Source of the DNA: Photorhabdus noenieputensis
GTDB taxonomy: Bacteria > Pseudomonadota > Gammaproteobacteria > Enterobacterales > Enterobacteriaceae
Assembly: GCF_018448935.1 (NCBI RefSeq)
Contig: NZ_RCWC01000041.1
Location: forward strand, 1 to 54,348
Length of the DNA: 54,348 bases
Direction of reading: 5' to 3'
Under the pieces are notes generated by a model. It was not told the origin of the DNA. It searched no databases and saw only the letters and a program-made list of their open reading frames with translations. Positions 1-14,075 of this stretch are shown here, piece by piece (within the stretch, counting starts at the first letter, position 1; the number at the start of each line of letters is the position of its first letter). A program made the position numbers and the translations under genes.

Positions 1-114
1 TTTTTGAAAGGTAATCGACGTATTGCAACACGCTATGAAAAAACAGCACGAAACTATCTGTCGATGGTGAAATTAGGCTGTATTCGACTCTTTTGCCGGA
101 GATTATATAATTAA
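1..114 (+). CDS. IS5-like transposase, C-terminal end (partial)
   Basis: The window opens inside a reading frame that runs 37 codons to a TAA at 112-114. It contains the string RIATRYEKTARNYLSMV followed by a short basic, hydrophobic tail. That ending is typical of the C-terminus of IS5-superfamily DDE transposases (IS427-like group); this is recognition of the family tail, not a database match. The catalytic residues lie outside the window, so it cannot be told whether the element is intact. No clear terminal inverted repeat was identified downstream. Confidence 0.7.
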   Translation, partial: FLKGNRRIATRYEKTARNYLSMVKLGCIRLFCRRLYN

Positions 115-614
115 GGGACACTACCTAGCAGTGTAAGTCTGTTTTTTATAATTAAAGGTATTTGTATTTACATCATGCAGTTAGTAACCCGCATATATAC
201 CACTTTCGATGCGATTCCAGTGCTATTTCACATTAATACCATACAAATCCATTTTCTAAATAAGATCGGTTTTCGGGGGAAAGATTTTGATCTTAAAACA
301 GGCAGTTAGTTCAATCTTTTATCCAAAATTCAGATTAGTAATTAAAATCCTATTTGAATGAAACTTTTTCTTACTGAGAAAGTTTTATTTAAATTGGAGC
401 ATATAACCAAAAACCATTCGGCCAAATACCTATTTTTTTATCTAATGTGGAATTAATTGTCTCCCCACAAACCTATTAATGGGCTAAGTCTGAAAGTAAC
501 AGCCGATTCGCAAATCGGCTATTTTGAGGTGAAGTTGTTTTTCAATGGTGAAGCTGGAATGGAAAATCAATTGTATTGACGGGATAAGGAGCTAAAATTA
601 GACTGTCTTCTGCT
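115..614. other. Non-coding interval between IS tail and his operon
   Basis: This is AT-rich sequence without a convincing gene. Two hairpins are visible: AAACTTTTTC/GAGAAAGTTT at about 361-382, and AGCCGATT/AATCGGCT at 501-520. The second could end his-operon transcription coming from the right, although no strong U-run follows it on the minus strand. A 44-codon frame at 175-309 has no ribosome binding site and is not called. Confidence 0.5.
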
Positions 615-1213
615 TCATCTTTCCCGTAATCGACGAATAACAGAGCTAAGATCCAGCTCTTGATCCTGTAGTAGAACTATTAGGTGATACAGCAGATCCG
701 CTGCTTCATTCGTTAGCTCTTCTCTATTATTCACTACCGCGGCCAAAGCGGTTTCTACCCCTTCTTCACCCACTTTCTGAGCGATTCGTTTAGTACCACT
801 GGCATATAACTTCGCGGTGTATGAATGGCCAGGATCGGCTGTTTTGCGACTCGCCAGCAATTTTTCAAGCTGATAGAGAAATCCCCATTCAGTTTGTGCC
901 GGAGCAAAGCAACTGTGTGTACCAAAGTGGCAGGTAGGGCCGATTGGATCTGCGAGTGCCAACAGGGTATCGTTGTCACAATCAGGATAGATATCGACCA
1001 AATTAAGAAAATGGCCGGAGCTTTCACCTTTGGTCCATAGACGTTGTTTACTACGGGAAAAGAAAGTAATTTTGCCTGAACTGATAGTAATATTCAGTGC
1101 TTCTTTATTCATATAGCCCATCATTAGGACATCGCCGGATATAGTATGTTGCACAATAACCGGCATCATATAAGCGACTTTTTCCCAATCCAGTTTTTCG
1201 ATTTGTTGTGCGG

Positions 1214-1220
<7 letters not shown>
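615..1220 (-). CDS. hisI: Bifunctional phosphoribosyl-AMP cyclohydrolase / phosphoribosyl-ATP pyrophosphatase
   Basis: HisIE carries out steps 2 and 3 of histidine synthesis in the cytoplasm: hydrolysis of PR-ATP to PR-AMP, then opening of the adenine ring. At 201 aa it has the usual enterobacterial fused form. Residues 1-110 are the cyclohydrolase domain, with the metal-binding acidic motif DCD at 80-82 and cysteines 97 and 104. The C-terminal half is the pyrophosphatase domain, with EEGVET at 152-157. It is the last gene of the his operon; its start overlaps the end of hisF by 7 nt, which suggests translational coupling. Nothing appears truncated. Confidence 0.97.
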
Positions 1221-3319
<2,099 letters not shown>

Positions 3320-3320
<1 letters not shown>

Positions 3321-4386
3321 CACAGAACCCCTTTGGAGCTAGGTAATATATCGCCTTCTACCCGAATCGCCTGACGTAGTGTTCGACCAAAGGCTTTAAA
3401 CAGGCTTTCTGCTCTGTGATGATCGTTACTGCCTCTTGTTTTCAGATGCAGTGTACAGGCCATTGCATAAGAGAGTGAACGAAAGAAATGCTCAATCATT
3501 TCAGTACTCAGATCACCCACCCGCTGGTGTTTGAATTCAGCTTTATATTCCAGATGAGGACGACCGGAGATATCGAGAACACAGCGTGCAAGGCATTCGT
3601 CCATTGGCAACATAAAACCAAAGCGGCAAATGCCCCGTTTATCTCCCAAAGCCAGTTTCAACGCTTCCCCTAATGCCAGACCGGTATCTTCAACGGTGTG
3701 GTGATCATCAATACAGAGATCGCCTTTGACCTGAGCATGCATGCGGAAACCACCGTGAGTAGCAATTTGATCCAACATATGGTCGAAGAACCCGACACCG
3801 GTATTGATATCGCTGTCACCTTCACGATCGAGCCAAATGTCAATATTGATGGATGTCTCTTTAGTGACGCGTTGAATATGAGCGTGGCGATCTTTACGGG
3901 TTAGTTGTTCACTGATGGCAGACCAGCCAAGGTTTTTCGGATGATAACGTAACCCCTGAATGCCCATATTTTTTGCCAGTTGCAGATCAGTTTCCCGGTC
4001 GCCAATCACATAGCTGTTAGCGGTGTCCATCAAGCCTGCTGCCAGATATTTTTCCACTAGTTTGATTTTTGGCTTACGGCAATGACAGTTCTCTTCTGGC
4101 TTGTGAGGGCAGATTAAAACTTCATCAAAATGGATGCCTTGAGAACTGAAAATCTGCATCATCAGGTTATGCGGCGGTTCAAACTGTTCTAATGGAAAAC
4201 TATCTGTGCCAAGGCCGTCCTGATTGGTGATCATAATCAGCTTGAACCCCGATTTTTGTAGGGCAAGCAGAGCCGGAATAACCCCGGTTTCCAGTGCCAG
4301 TTTATCCAGACGATCAACCTGAAAATCTGTTGGTGGTTCAGTGATCAGCGTACCATCTCGATCAATAAAAAGGAGTTTCTGGTTCA

Positions 4387-4387
<1 letters not shown>
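3320..4387 (-). CDS. hisB: Bifunctional histidinol-phosphatase / imidazoleglycerol-phosphate dehydratase
   Basis: HisB is the 355-aa two-domain enzyme typical of gamma-proteobacteria. Residues 1 to about 165 are a HAD-type histidinol phosphatase with the DxD nucleophile motif FIDRDGT (D9, D11) and a Zn-binding cluster [11 protein letters not shown]. Residues from about 167 onward are the IGP dehydratase, with DHHTVEDTG and a C-terminal NDHHRAE metal site. It overlaps the upstream hisC part by 1 nt (TGATG) and the downstream hisH in the same way, so the block is probably translationally coupled. Confidence 0.98.
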
Positions 4388-6816
<2,429 letters not shown>

Positions 6817-7716
6817 TTACTCCATCATCTTTTCAATCGGCAATACTAAAATGGAGCTGGCACCAAGGGATTTAAGTTTCTCCATAGTTTCCCAAAACAG
6901 TGTTTCACTGCTTACCATGTGCATGGCAACGCGGTTCTGATCCCCCGCCAGCGGTAGAATCGTTGGGCGTTCTGCCCCAGGTAGCAGGGCAATCACTTGT
7001 TCGAGTTTTGCACTTGGTGCGTGCAACATGATGTATTTGGATTCACGGGCCTGAATCACCCCTTGAATGCGGGTCAACAGTTTCTCAATCAGTTGCTGTT
7101 TATCGGCGGGCATTTCACCATCACGTTGAATAAGACAGGCTTTGGAACGGTAGATAATTTCTACTTCCCGCAGACCATTCGCTTCCAGTGTTGCGCCAGT
7201 TGAAACCAGATCGCAGATAGCGTCTGCTAACCCGGCGCGGGGGGCAACTTCAACTGAGCCATTTAGCAGACAGGATTTAAAGTGGATTTTTTTCTGATCG
7301 AGATAACGTTTCAGTAGGTGAGGGTAAGAGGTTGCGATACGGGCATTTTGTAAACATTCGACGCCGGTATAGTTGTAGTCTAGAGGCGCGGCCAGTGAAA
7401 GGTGACAGGTGCCGAAATCAAGACGGCGTAAGGTGAAATAACGAGGATCTTCTCCCTGAGCTCGACGGCTTAATAGCTCCTCTTCCAGCACATTTTCACC
7501 GATAATACCCAGATCGACGACGCCATCCATAACCAACCCTGGAATATCGTCATCACGTACCCGCAAGATATCAATTGGCATATTTTCAGCAAATGCAATT
7601 AGGCGCTGTTGTTGCAGATTAATTTTAATACCACAGCGAGCCAGTAGTTCTCGTGAATCTTCGCTTAATCGGCCTGATTTCTGCATTGCGATACGTAAAC
7701 GTGATTTATCTAACAT
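6817..7716 (-). CDS. hisG: ATP phosphoribosyltransferase (long form)
   Basis: HisG catalyses the first committed step, condensation of ATP with PRPP, and is feedback-inhibited by histidine. The 299-aa length and the C-terminal ACT-like regulatory domain mark the long hexameric form, which needs no HisZ. The N-terminus [13 protein letters not shown] and the PRPP loop [14 protein letters not shown] are near-identical to the enterobacterial protein. A GTG four codons upstream (7728) would extend the frame, but it sits inside the GTGGGGA ribosome binding site, so the ATG at 7716 is preferred. HisG ends 6 nt before hisD. Confidence 0.97.
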   Translation of the reverse strand: MLDKSRLRIAMQKSGRLSEDSRELLARCGIKINLQQQRLIAFAENMPIDILRVRDDDIPGLVMDGVVDLGIIGENVLEEELLSRRAQGEDPRYFTLRRLDFGTCHLSLAAPLDYNYTGVECLQNARIATSYPHLLKRYLDQKKIHFKSCLLNGSVEVAPRAGLADAICDLVSTGATLEANGLREVEIIYRSKACLIQRDGEMPADKQQLIEKLLTRIQGVIQARESKYIMLHAPSAKLEQVIALLPGAERPTILPLAGDQNRVAMHMVSSETLFWETMEKLKSLGASSILVLPIEKMME

Positions 7717-7744
7717 TTTTATCCCCACTTAAAATCAAAAACAT

Positions 7745-7777
7745 AAAAAAACCCCCGGAAGATCCTTCCGAGGGTTT
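7745..7777 (-). terminator. his operon attenuator terminator
   Basis: On the minus strand AACCCTCGGAAG pairs with CTTCCGGGGGTT and is followed directly by a run of seven U. It sits between the leader peptide and hisG. An upstream alternative hairpin, GGAAGAC/GTCTTCC (about 7796-7817), can serve in the usual terminator/antiterminator switch. Confidence 0.92.
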
Positions 7778-7838
7778 ATCGCATTCATGCCACCGGAAGA
7801 CTCGCTAAACGTCTTCCAGCACACAACCGCCTGAAAGA

Positions 7839-7886
7839 CTAATCAGGATGATGATGGTGGTAATGGCTGAATTGAATGCGGATCAT
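7839..7886 (-). CDS. hisL: his operon leader peptide
   Basis: This is a 15-residue frame, MIRIQFSHYHHHHPD, ending in TAG, directly before the attenuator. E. coli HisL has seven consecutive His codons and ends in HPD. Here there are five His codons, interrupted once by Tyr (HYHHHH). The peptide senses charged histidyl-tRNA: ribosome stalling on the His codons prevents the terminator from forming and lets hisG onward be transcribed. The peptide itself is not expected to have an enzymatic role. It is too short for routine ORF calling, but position and codon content make the call strong. Confidence 0.95.
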   Translation of the reverse strand: MIRIQFSHYHHHHPD

Positions 7887-8171
7887 AATGGTTTCTCTTT
7901 AATTTATTATTGCTATTGGTGATTATTTATTGCCGGTTGCTTTTATTCACTGACCAGCAGAGATTAAATTTTTTGCTCGCTATTCAACCTATACGATTTA
8001 ATGGACTAAAAGCAATCTATTTTTTTAATAATAAATTTATATTGCAATAATGTTTTGTTTTTACTTGAAATATTGTTTTCTATGGGAGAAATACAGTACC
8101 AATAATAACAGTGGCTTAATGTTCAAATTGTTTGCATAATCAAAATAATATCAGGCATAGTAGGAGTGGCG

Positions 8172-8999
8172 ATGAAAAAAGTTTCCATTATCGGTCTGGG
8201 TTGGTTGGGGATGCCATTAGCCAAGGCATTGAGTCGTAGTGGTATGCAGGTTGTTGGCAGTAAAACGACACCAGATGGTGTAGAAGCAGCACGTATGTCT
8301 GGTATCGAATGTTATTTGTTACAACTGGAACCTCAGATTAATTGTGCGCTTGATGATTTAGAGCAACTGATGGTAGCCGATGTGATGATTATCACTTTAC
8401 CGGCAAGCCACACGGCGGGTGGCAGTTATAACTATGTTAAGGCAGTTCAGTTAATTGTCGATACCGCTCTTTCATATTCTGTGCCAAGGATTATTTTTAC
8501 TAGTTCTACCTCTGTTTATGGTTTTGTTACTGGTAATCTCAATGAAGATGCACCTTTTTGCCCTGAAACATCTTCCGCTCAGGCATTGGTTGAATTAGAG
8601 AATTGGTTGCACAAATTGCCAAATATTTCCGTTGATATTTTGCGCTTAGCCGGTTTAGTAGGCAGTGGCCGTCATGCCGGGCGTTTTCTGGCGGGAAAAA
8701 AGGAAGTTAAAGGGGGTAATCAGTCGGTTAATTTAGTTCATCAGGATGATGTTATTTCAGCCATTAACTTATTAATTCAGAGGACTAACGGTGGGCATAT
8801 TTATAATTTATGTGCGCCGGTTCACCCAACCAAAGCTGAATTTTACCCCAAGGCCAGTAATCAGCTTGATTTAGTTCCACCTGAGTTTTCCAGAGAGGAA
8901 ACTCAGGTGGGAAGCAGAATTGTTGATGGCAGCCGTATTTGCCAGGAGTTAGGATTTAAGTATCAATATCCCGATCCTAGATGGATGCCAATGAGCTGA
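8172..8999 (+). CDS. yeeZ: YeeZ-like NAD(P)-binding SDR-family protein
   Basis: This 275-aa protein has an N-terminal Rossmann nucleotide-binding motif (GLGWLGMPLA) and an extended SDR-like core with the segment FTSSTSVYG. It matches the E. coli YeeZ family in length and in its place divergent from the his operon. The precise substrate is unknown; it belongs to the NAD-dependent epimerase/dehydratase superfamily. The ATG at 8172 is preferred to the in-frame GTG at 8166 because TAGGAG at 8161-8166 is then a correctly spaced ribosome binding site. No signal peptide or membrane segment is seen. Confidence 0.88.
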   Translation: MKKVSIIGLGWLGMPLAKALSRSGMQVVGSKTTPDGVEAARMSGIECYLLQLEPQINCALDDLEQLMVADVMIITLPASHTAGGSYNYVKAVQLIVDTALSYSVPRIIFTSSTSVYGFVTGNLNEDAPFCPETSSAQALVELENWLHKLPNISVDILRLAGLVGSGRHAGRFLAGKKEVKGGNQSVNLVHQDDVISAINLLIQRTNGGHIYNLCAPVHPTKAEFYPKASNQLDLVPPEFSREETQVGSRIVDGSRICQELGFKYQYPDPRWMPMS

Positions 9000-9005
9000 T
9001 TTTTC

Positions 9006-9626
9006 TCAACTTAACTCAATCATGACAATTTCTTTGAACGCTGGTCTTTCTGCTATTAACTGGTACCAGCGTTCAATATTTGGCAGAGATGGACGTTTGA
9101 TTGGAATATTAAGCCAAGGATAAATCATGGGGCCTAACGCAATATCAGCCATGCCAAATTTATCGCCAGAAAGATATTTCTGTTCTGCCAGGGTATCATC
9201 GAGTACTTCCATCAGTTTTTCGATTTCAGCCAAGGTTTGTTCTAGTTGTTTTTGATCCCGCTCAGCTTCCGGTGTGCGAATAAAACCTATTACAAGTTGT
9301 TTGATATGAGGAAACAGATGTGAACCAACCCAATCCATCCATTTATCTCCATTCGCTCTTTCCTGTAGATCTTGCGGATAAAGTACATCTTTACCAAATT
9401 TTGCTGCAAGATAACGCACAATGGCGTTGGATTCCCACAAAATAAAATCGCCCTCCTGTAAACAAGGGATTTTTCCATTCGGATTCATTTTCAGATATTG
9501 CGGGTCATCCAGTTTGCCAAATTTACCGCCAATATCTATCTGATGATATGGTATATCGAGTTCTTTCAGACACCAGAGCACTTTTTTTACATTGGAAGAG
9601 TTTTTACGGCCCCAAATGGTCAGCAT
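9006..9626 (-). CDS. gstB: Glutathione S-transferase, GstB-like
   Basis: This is a 206-aa cytosolic GST. Residues 1-80 form the thioredoxin-like glutathione-binding domain, with WGRKNSSNVKKV at the N-terminus, the cis-proline segment GKIPCLQ and WESNAIVRYLA. An all-helical C-terminal domain follows, with the GDKFGMADIALGP motif. It resembles E. coli GstB (YliJ), which also lies next to dacC, so synteny supports the name. It probably detoxifies electrophiles; the substrate cannot be read from sequence. It runs toward yeeZ (convergent, 6-nt gap). Confidence 0.85.
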   Translation of the reverse strand: MLTIWGRKNSSNVKKVLWCLKELDIPYHQIDIGGKFGKLDDPQYLKMNPNGKIPCLQEGDFILWESNAIVRYLAAKFGKDVLYPQDLQERANGDKWMDWVGSHLFPHIKQLVIGFIRTPEAERDQKQLEQTLAEIEKLMEVLDDTLAEQKYLSGDKFGMADIALGPMIYPWLNIPIKRPSLPNIERWYQLIAERPAFKEIVMIELS

Positions 9627-9766
9627 GGGCTTCTCCTTGAATCGGGATAATATGAAAGTCTGTTATTTGCTACCAATAACGCTTTATTAGATTAAATGAA
9701 AACCCGTGATCAGAACAATCTTTATCCTATTTATGTTGGTTTCTTGTCGTACAACATTTTATATTA

Positions 9767-9890
9767 ATATACCTATCGTCTTTCAAGTTGCTTCTTTGTT
9801 GGCTGCACTCACTCCGGTCACTATAGTTCTCTATGCTCCCGGGGATTCGCTCCCTTGCCGCCGCGATGCATCTTGAAATCCATAGGGTAG
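9767..9890 (-). repeat. ERIC element 1
   Basis: An imperfect palindromic ERIC repeat in reverse orientation, located between gstB and dacC. It carries the conserved arms CTTTCAAGTTGC and GATGCATCTTGAAATCCATAGG and the core TCCCGGGGATTCGCTCCCTT. It is slightly degenerate at its left end compared with the other three copies. It fills most of the 306-bp gap upstream of dacC. Confidence 0.93.
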
Positions 9891-9932
9891 AAGAATTTGA
9901 CATTTTTTCTTATTAAGTAAAGGGGAACGAGG

Positions 9933-11135
9933 ATGAAGAAAAGTCTGGCGATGACGATGAAATGTGTTATTGCGGTGCTGACAGTGGCATCAATGGCAAG
10001 TGCCGGTGTTTATGCATCGGATGAACCTGTCGTTCCACCAGTGGACGCTAGAGCTTATGTGTTAATGGATTATGACAGCGGTAAAATTCTGGCGGCCGGT
10101 AATCCCGATGAGCGGCTTGATCCAGCCAGTCTGACAAAAATTATGACCAGTTATGTTGTCGGTCAGGCGATAAAAGCGGGAAAAATCACGCCGGAAGATA
10201 TCGTTACTGTGGGGAAAGATGCTTGGGCGACGGGTAATCCTATATTGAAAGGTTCTTCTCTCATGTTTCTTAAACCCGGCGACAGGGTAAAAGTGATCGA
10301 TTTGAATCGTGGTGTTGTTATTCAGTCTGGCAATGATGCCAGTATTGCTTTAGCTGATTATGTGGCGGGTAGTCAGGATGTATTTGTCAGTTTGATGAAT
10401 AATTATGCAAAAGCACTTGGGTTGACCAACACCCATTTTCGTACGGTTCATGGATTGGATGCTGAGGGGCAATTCAGTACTGCTCGTGATATGGCGATAT
10501 TGAGTCAGGCCATGATTCGTGACGTTCCTGATGAGTATGCCCTGCATAAAGAGAAAACATTCACTTTTAATAAAATCCAACAGCCTAACCGTAACCGATT
10601 GTTGTGGAATAAGAATATAAATGTCGATGGTGTGAAAACAGGATATACCAGCGGCGCTGGTTATAACCTGGTTGCTTCAGCGACAGAGGGACCTATGCGG
10701 CTGATTTCTGTTGTGCTAGGTGCGCCAAGTGATCGGGTTCGTTTCGCTGAAAGTGAAAAATTACTTGCATGGGGACTCCGTTTTTATGAAACAGTGACGC
10801 CCATTAAAGCTAGTGAACCGTTTGTTTCAGAAAAGATTTGGTATGGCGATCGTTCAGATGTTGCTCTTGGCGTGGAAAAAGATGCGGCGATCACCATTCC
10901 TCGTGGGCAGCTAAAAAATTTGAAAGCCAGTTACACGTTAAATCAGACGCCATTGACAGCGCCTTTGGCGAAAAATCAGGTTGTCGGCGTGATTAATTTC
11001 CAATTGGGGGACAAGGTGATTGAGCAACGTCCTTTGGTGGTTAAAGAGGCGGTGGAGGAAGGTGGCTTTTTCAGTCGTATTTGGGATTTGATTGTGATGA
11101 AAGTGAGTGGTTGGTTTAAGGCGATTTTTGGTTGA
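9933..11135 (+). CDS. dacC: D-alanyl-D-alanine carboxypeptidase (PBP6)
   Basis: This penicillin-binding protein trims the terminal D-Ala from peptidoglycan stem peptides in the periplasm. At 400 aa it equals E. coli DacC in length. A signal peptide ends near residue 28 (VYA/SD). The active-site triad is complete: SLTK at 66-69, SGN at 132-134 and KTG at 235-237. A beta-rich second domain follows, and the last 20 residues ([18 protein letters not shown]) form the amphipathic membrane anchor. GAACGAGG precedes the ATG. Its neighbour gstB is shared with E. coli; deoR, which follows in E. coli, is not present. Confidence 0.95.
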   Translation: MKKSLAMTMKCVIAVLTVASMASAGVYASDEPVVPPVDARAYVLMDYDSGKILAAGNPDERLDPASLTKIMTSYVVGQAIKAGKITPEDIVTVGKDAWATGNPILKGSSLMFLKPGDRVKVIDLNRGVVIQSGNDASIALADYVAGSQDVFVSLMNNYAKALGLTNTHFRTVHGLDAEGQFSTARDMAILSQAMIRDVPDEYALHKEKTFTFNKIQQPNRNRLLWNKNINVDGVKTGYTSGAGYNLVASATEGPMRLISVVLGAPSDRVRFAESEKLLAWGLRFYETVTPIKASEPFVSEKIWYGDRSDVALGVEKDAAITIPRGQLKNLKASYTLNQTPLTAPLAKNQVVGVINFQLGDKVIEQRPLVVKEAVEEGGFFSRIWDLIVMKVSGWFKAIFG

Positions 11136-11197
11136 TTTGATGTCGATATATGATTTACGCGGCAGATTGTATGGAGTTATATTCTGCCTGATTTAGG

Positions 11198-11224
11198 GCG
11201 CGGCATTTTGCCGCGCACGTTTTA
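11198..11224 (+). terminator. dacC terminator
   Basis: GCGCGGC-ATTTT-GCCGCGC, a perfect 7-bp GC stem, starts 63 nt after the dacC stop and is followed by ACGTTTTAC. Confidence 0.75.
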
Positions 11225-11227
11225 CAC

Positions 11228-12082
11228 TTACTTTTTTTCATCTAAAGAGCAACGTTTGTTGTTTTTTACAGCAGATCCATTGTACCGGCCTTTGAATAAC
11301 AAGACACCATCAGGTTTATCTTGCCAGTAAGCCCATAATTCGACCTCAGTTCTAATATGATGACCAATATTTTCGTAACGAATATGCGTAGGTGATAAAC
11401 CTCGATAATTGCGGGTTGATGTTCCTTCATATCGCAGTTCATAGCTATTAGCGAATCCTGTTAAATCGCCGCTTCTGAATAGGATACAGGTTGCTACGTC
11501 ATGAAACTCTACCCATCCATTAAGCGGTTTATTTTCACCTTCAGTTTCTATTTCAAAAACAATGACATTTTTGCCAGTTTCAGTTTTACCAAATACCATC
11601 AGCTTTCCATCTTCAATGGGGCGCAATAAGGATATTGAGTTCTTTTCTGGATCTATCATCAAACCACCATATTCAACCCCATTGACACTGGCTGTGTAAT
11701 TGGGAAAACGACTAACATTGCCTCCGCCGAAAATAACAAGGGGTTCCTGAGGATTTGAAACATCAAGTTCACCGGCAAAAGGTCGGACGGCATCACCGTC
11801 AGAAAAAATTTTTTCACTTTCTCCAGTGCCGATAGCGCCATATATTTCTATTTTACTGTTCCAGGCGACTTCATCTTTTGCTATGGGAACAATAATGAGA
11901 TTCTCAGAAACTAAGATCGGTGGAGATTGGTAAGTAATCCCCTCAAAGATAACATCATAAACATCAAAAAATTCAACACTGCCCTCAACAAATTTGACAG
12001 CTCTATGCCATGCTCCATCGTAGAAATGATCTGTTACGTAACCTGAGGATGGCTTTTTAATACGTTGGCTTTCTTCTGACAT
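11228..12082 (-). CDS. Unrecognised 284-aa protein
   Basis: I do not recognise this family. It is a soluble-looking 284-aa protein without signal peptide or membrane segments. It is rich in short beta-strand-like stretches with aromatic and glycine turns (for example VIFGGGNVSRFPNYTASVNG). The N-terminus is polar (MSEESQRIKKPSSGY). AGGTGA lies 5 nt before the ATG. It opens the accessory island between dacC and sdaC and is transcribed toward dacC. ERIC element 2 lies 39 nt upstream of its start, in the likely promoter region. Codon use looks ordinary and the frame is intact, so it is probably expressed. A beta-sandwich or lectin-like fold would be a guess only. Confidence 0.75.
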   Translation of the reverse strand: MSEESQRIKKPSSGYVTDHFYDGAWHRAVKFVEGSVEFFDVYDVIFEGITYQSPPILVSENLIIVPIAKDEVAWNSKIEIYGAIGTGESEKIFSDGDAVRPFAGELDVSNPQEPLVIFGGGNVSRFPNYTASVNGVEYGGLMIDPEKNSISLLRPIEDGKLMVFGKTETGKNVIVFEIETEGENKPLNGWVEFHDVATCILFRSGDLTGFANSYELRYEGTSTRNYRGLSPTHIRYENIGHHIRTEVELWAYWQDKPDGVLLFKGRYNGSAVKNNKRCSLDEKK

Positions 12083-12121
12083 TTTATCACCTATTATGAA
12101 GAGAAGTGAGTGAGAGAAAAA

Positions 12122-12248
12122 TATACCCGTTATCTTTCAAGTTGCCTCTTTGTTGGCTGCACTCTCTCACCCCGGTCACATCGTTATCTATGCTCCCGGG
12201 GATTCGCTCCCTTGCCGTCGTGATGCATCTTGAAATCCATAGGGTATA
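12122..12248 (-). repeat. ERIC element 2
   Basis: A full-length 127-bp ERIC in reverse orientation, from TATACCCGTTATC to CCATAGGGTATA, with intact terminal arms. It forms the left bracket of the Cip gene pair; ERIC element 3 on the other side is in the opposite orientation. Confidence 0.96.
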
Positions 12249-12713
12249 GATATTCAAGTATTAAAAATAGTAGTAAGCGTTATTGATATTTGTCAAGAAA
12301 ATGAGTTTTAATTGTTTTTTGTTATTTTATAGGTAATATTAGATAGGAAATTAATTTGCGAAGAATTGAAATATCAATGTTCAAAAATAGATCAAATACA
12401 ATTGTTTTAATATGTTGTTATTGGATATATTAAATGTATGTTCAATGAATTCATTGAATATAGATTAATGATATCAAAATAGCATTATTGAAATAAGATA
12501 TTATTTATTAATTATCGTGAACTTAAAACGATGTTACGAAAACAGGCAGAACCTTGTGATTAAGGTTCTGCCTGGAGAAGGGAATATCTGGTAGAAAAAT
12601 ACTGTTAGCTTTTACTCAATATCAGCGTTGTTCTACCAGAGAAATACCACACTCAATTTCTATTGTAACAATAAGGAGTTAGGTGCAGCTATTTAGCAAT
12701 TTATGACTTTATA
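12249..12713. other. AT-rich intergenic interval
   Basis: No gene is seen. The only clear structure is the terminator hairpin at 12543-12574. The rest is low-complexity AT-rich DNA. Confidence 0.6.
12543..12574 (-). terminator. Terminator of the CipA-like gene
   Basis: CAGGCAGAACCTT pairs perfectly with AAGGTTCTGCCTG (13 bp, 6-nt loop). On the minus strand it is followed by TTTTCG. It lies about 140 nt past the stop of the CipA-like gene. Confidence 0.75.
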
Positions 12714-13052
12714 TTAAGAAGCCAACAATGTTGCGTTGTAGATATAATTGTAACCACCAGGAGAAACCGCTGATGAAGAAGTTATATTTACACGTTTGTT
12801 ATTACTGCAAGCGCTCAGAAGAAGATGATACAGTGCGGCACCTCTGTAGTCCTGCGCATTCCACCATAACAGATAGTTAAATTTGCCGTTAGGGAATTGC
12901 ATGGTTACAGTCACTTGCAATTGGTTTTGATCAGGTGCAGCCTGAACTGAAGTTACTGTACCAACAGCGAAATAGTAATTAGGATTTGGAGAAGTTTGTT
13001 CAGGTTTATTTTCTGTTACCGCTTCATTAGAAGAAGGATTTACATAGTTCAT
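12714..13052 (-). CDS. CipA-like crystalline inclusion protein paralogue
   Basis: This 112-aa protein is a distant paralogue of the CipA gene 1 kb away. The two align through VTVTMQFPNGKFNYLLWWN / VTVLMLDGTSEEMLLKWN, then DYRGAALYHLLLSA / DNRGMAIYKVLMEA, then GGYNYI / LGCDYI. The shared core suggests the same small beta-barrel (OB-like) fold. Photorhabdus has a second inclusion protein, CipB, only about a quarter identical to CipA. This gene could be that or a third member; I cannot decide from memory. It is rich in Asn, Tyr and Ser with only two Met. AAGG lies 8 nt before the ATG. It has its own terminator. Confidence 0.75.
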   Translation of the reverse strand: MNYVNPSSNEAVTENKPEQTSPNPNYYFAVGTVTSVQAAPDQNQLQVTVTMQFPNGKFNYLLWWNAQDYRGAALYHLLLSACSNNKRVNITSSSAVSPGGYNYIYNATLLAS

Positions 13053-13820
13053 TGTGTTAACCTTTTAATTTAATGTAATTGAAAAATAGAATTTATTACT
13101 AAAGTGTGCAGAACAGTAATTTGTCCGCCGAAGAAATATAAGGTAATTGGTAATTGTAATCCATATTAAAAGTTTATCTGTGTCATATAATTATTGATGC
13201 TGTTAAAAGGTTGCCAATAATATATTTCCTCTAAATGGTTATAGTAATTAAATCAATAACTCTAATCAAAAAATAATATTGATATTTATTTCGTGTCGTT
13301 GAAATGGAAAGATTAACAATCTGTTCCAATAGGAATTATTTATGCAGGATATTCTTATTAATAGAGTGTGAGTAAGAAAGAAGCCACAGACATTGAAACG
13401 TACAAGCAAGATGTAGTGAATGATTTAAAAATTTTTTCTAGTTAATATTCAGATAAAACATTATGAAATTATTCTTATTCTATAATGTTTCGCATAGATA
13501 TATATTACTGCAAGGTTTGTAATTAATTAATTTAAATCTATTTTAATATTAATAATACCTGTGTGTATGATATTTTATTAATAATTACATATTACGAATG
13601 TTATTGTTGTAATTACATCTGTTATTAATTATTCACAGCGTACAATAAGAGGATATTGTTATGCCTTGTTTTTTTAAAATTGAGTGGGTGCTATGTGCTA
13701 TCTTAAAAGTAGTTTTTATAAGAAATTTTTTTTGAATGGAATTAAGTTATGATAATAATATATTGATATTGTCTGTGTAAAATAGATAATCAGGTTAATT
13801 ACTTTTAATTTATTGAAAGT
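13053..13820. other. Long AT-rich upstream region of the CipA-like gene
   Basis: No convincing gene is present. The block 13131-13172 (AGAAATATAAGGT...TATTAAAAG) recurs upstream of cipA at 14465-14502, and AGGTTGCCAATAA at 13207 has a partner at 14608; these are probable shared control elements. A 24-codon frame near 13368-13444 (SKKEATDIETYK...) looks non-random but is too short to call. Confidence 0.5.
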
Positions 13821-13873
13821 TTGTTTTCTATTATTTTCATGAGATTCTATTTTTATATTAAATATAATCAGGC

Positions 13874-13902
13874 AGGCAGGGCGTTAATATTACGCTCTGC
13901 CT
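13874..13902 (-). terminator. Hairpin downstream of cipA
   Basis: AGGCAGGGCGT pairs with ACGCTCTGCCT (one G-U pair). It lies about 170 nt past the cipA stop on the minus strand and resembles the GGCAG-type terminator of the neighbouring paralogue. No strong U-run follows, so termination efficiency is uncertain. Confidence 0.5.
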
Positions 13903-14075
13903 TAAATAGGGTAAAATGTGCTGTTATAAAAATCAGCCTCATTATACCAGAGAAATGTTGTGCCAAACTCCTATCACAAAAGTACTGTATTTTGCGATTA
14001 ATGAAATCGCTTCAATCAGATCGAGTTTCTATTAGGAATCTATTATTTGGCTCAAGCATTTCACAGACGATTATT

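Noticed and set aside
175-309. 44-codon ATG frame after the IS tail
   Set aside because: No ribosome binding site and no recognisable product.
9767-9890. ERIC repeats as novel structured RNAs
   Set aside because: They match the known ERIC consensus in length, palindromic arms and core.
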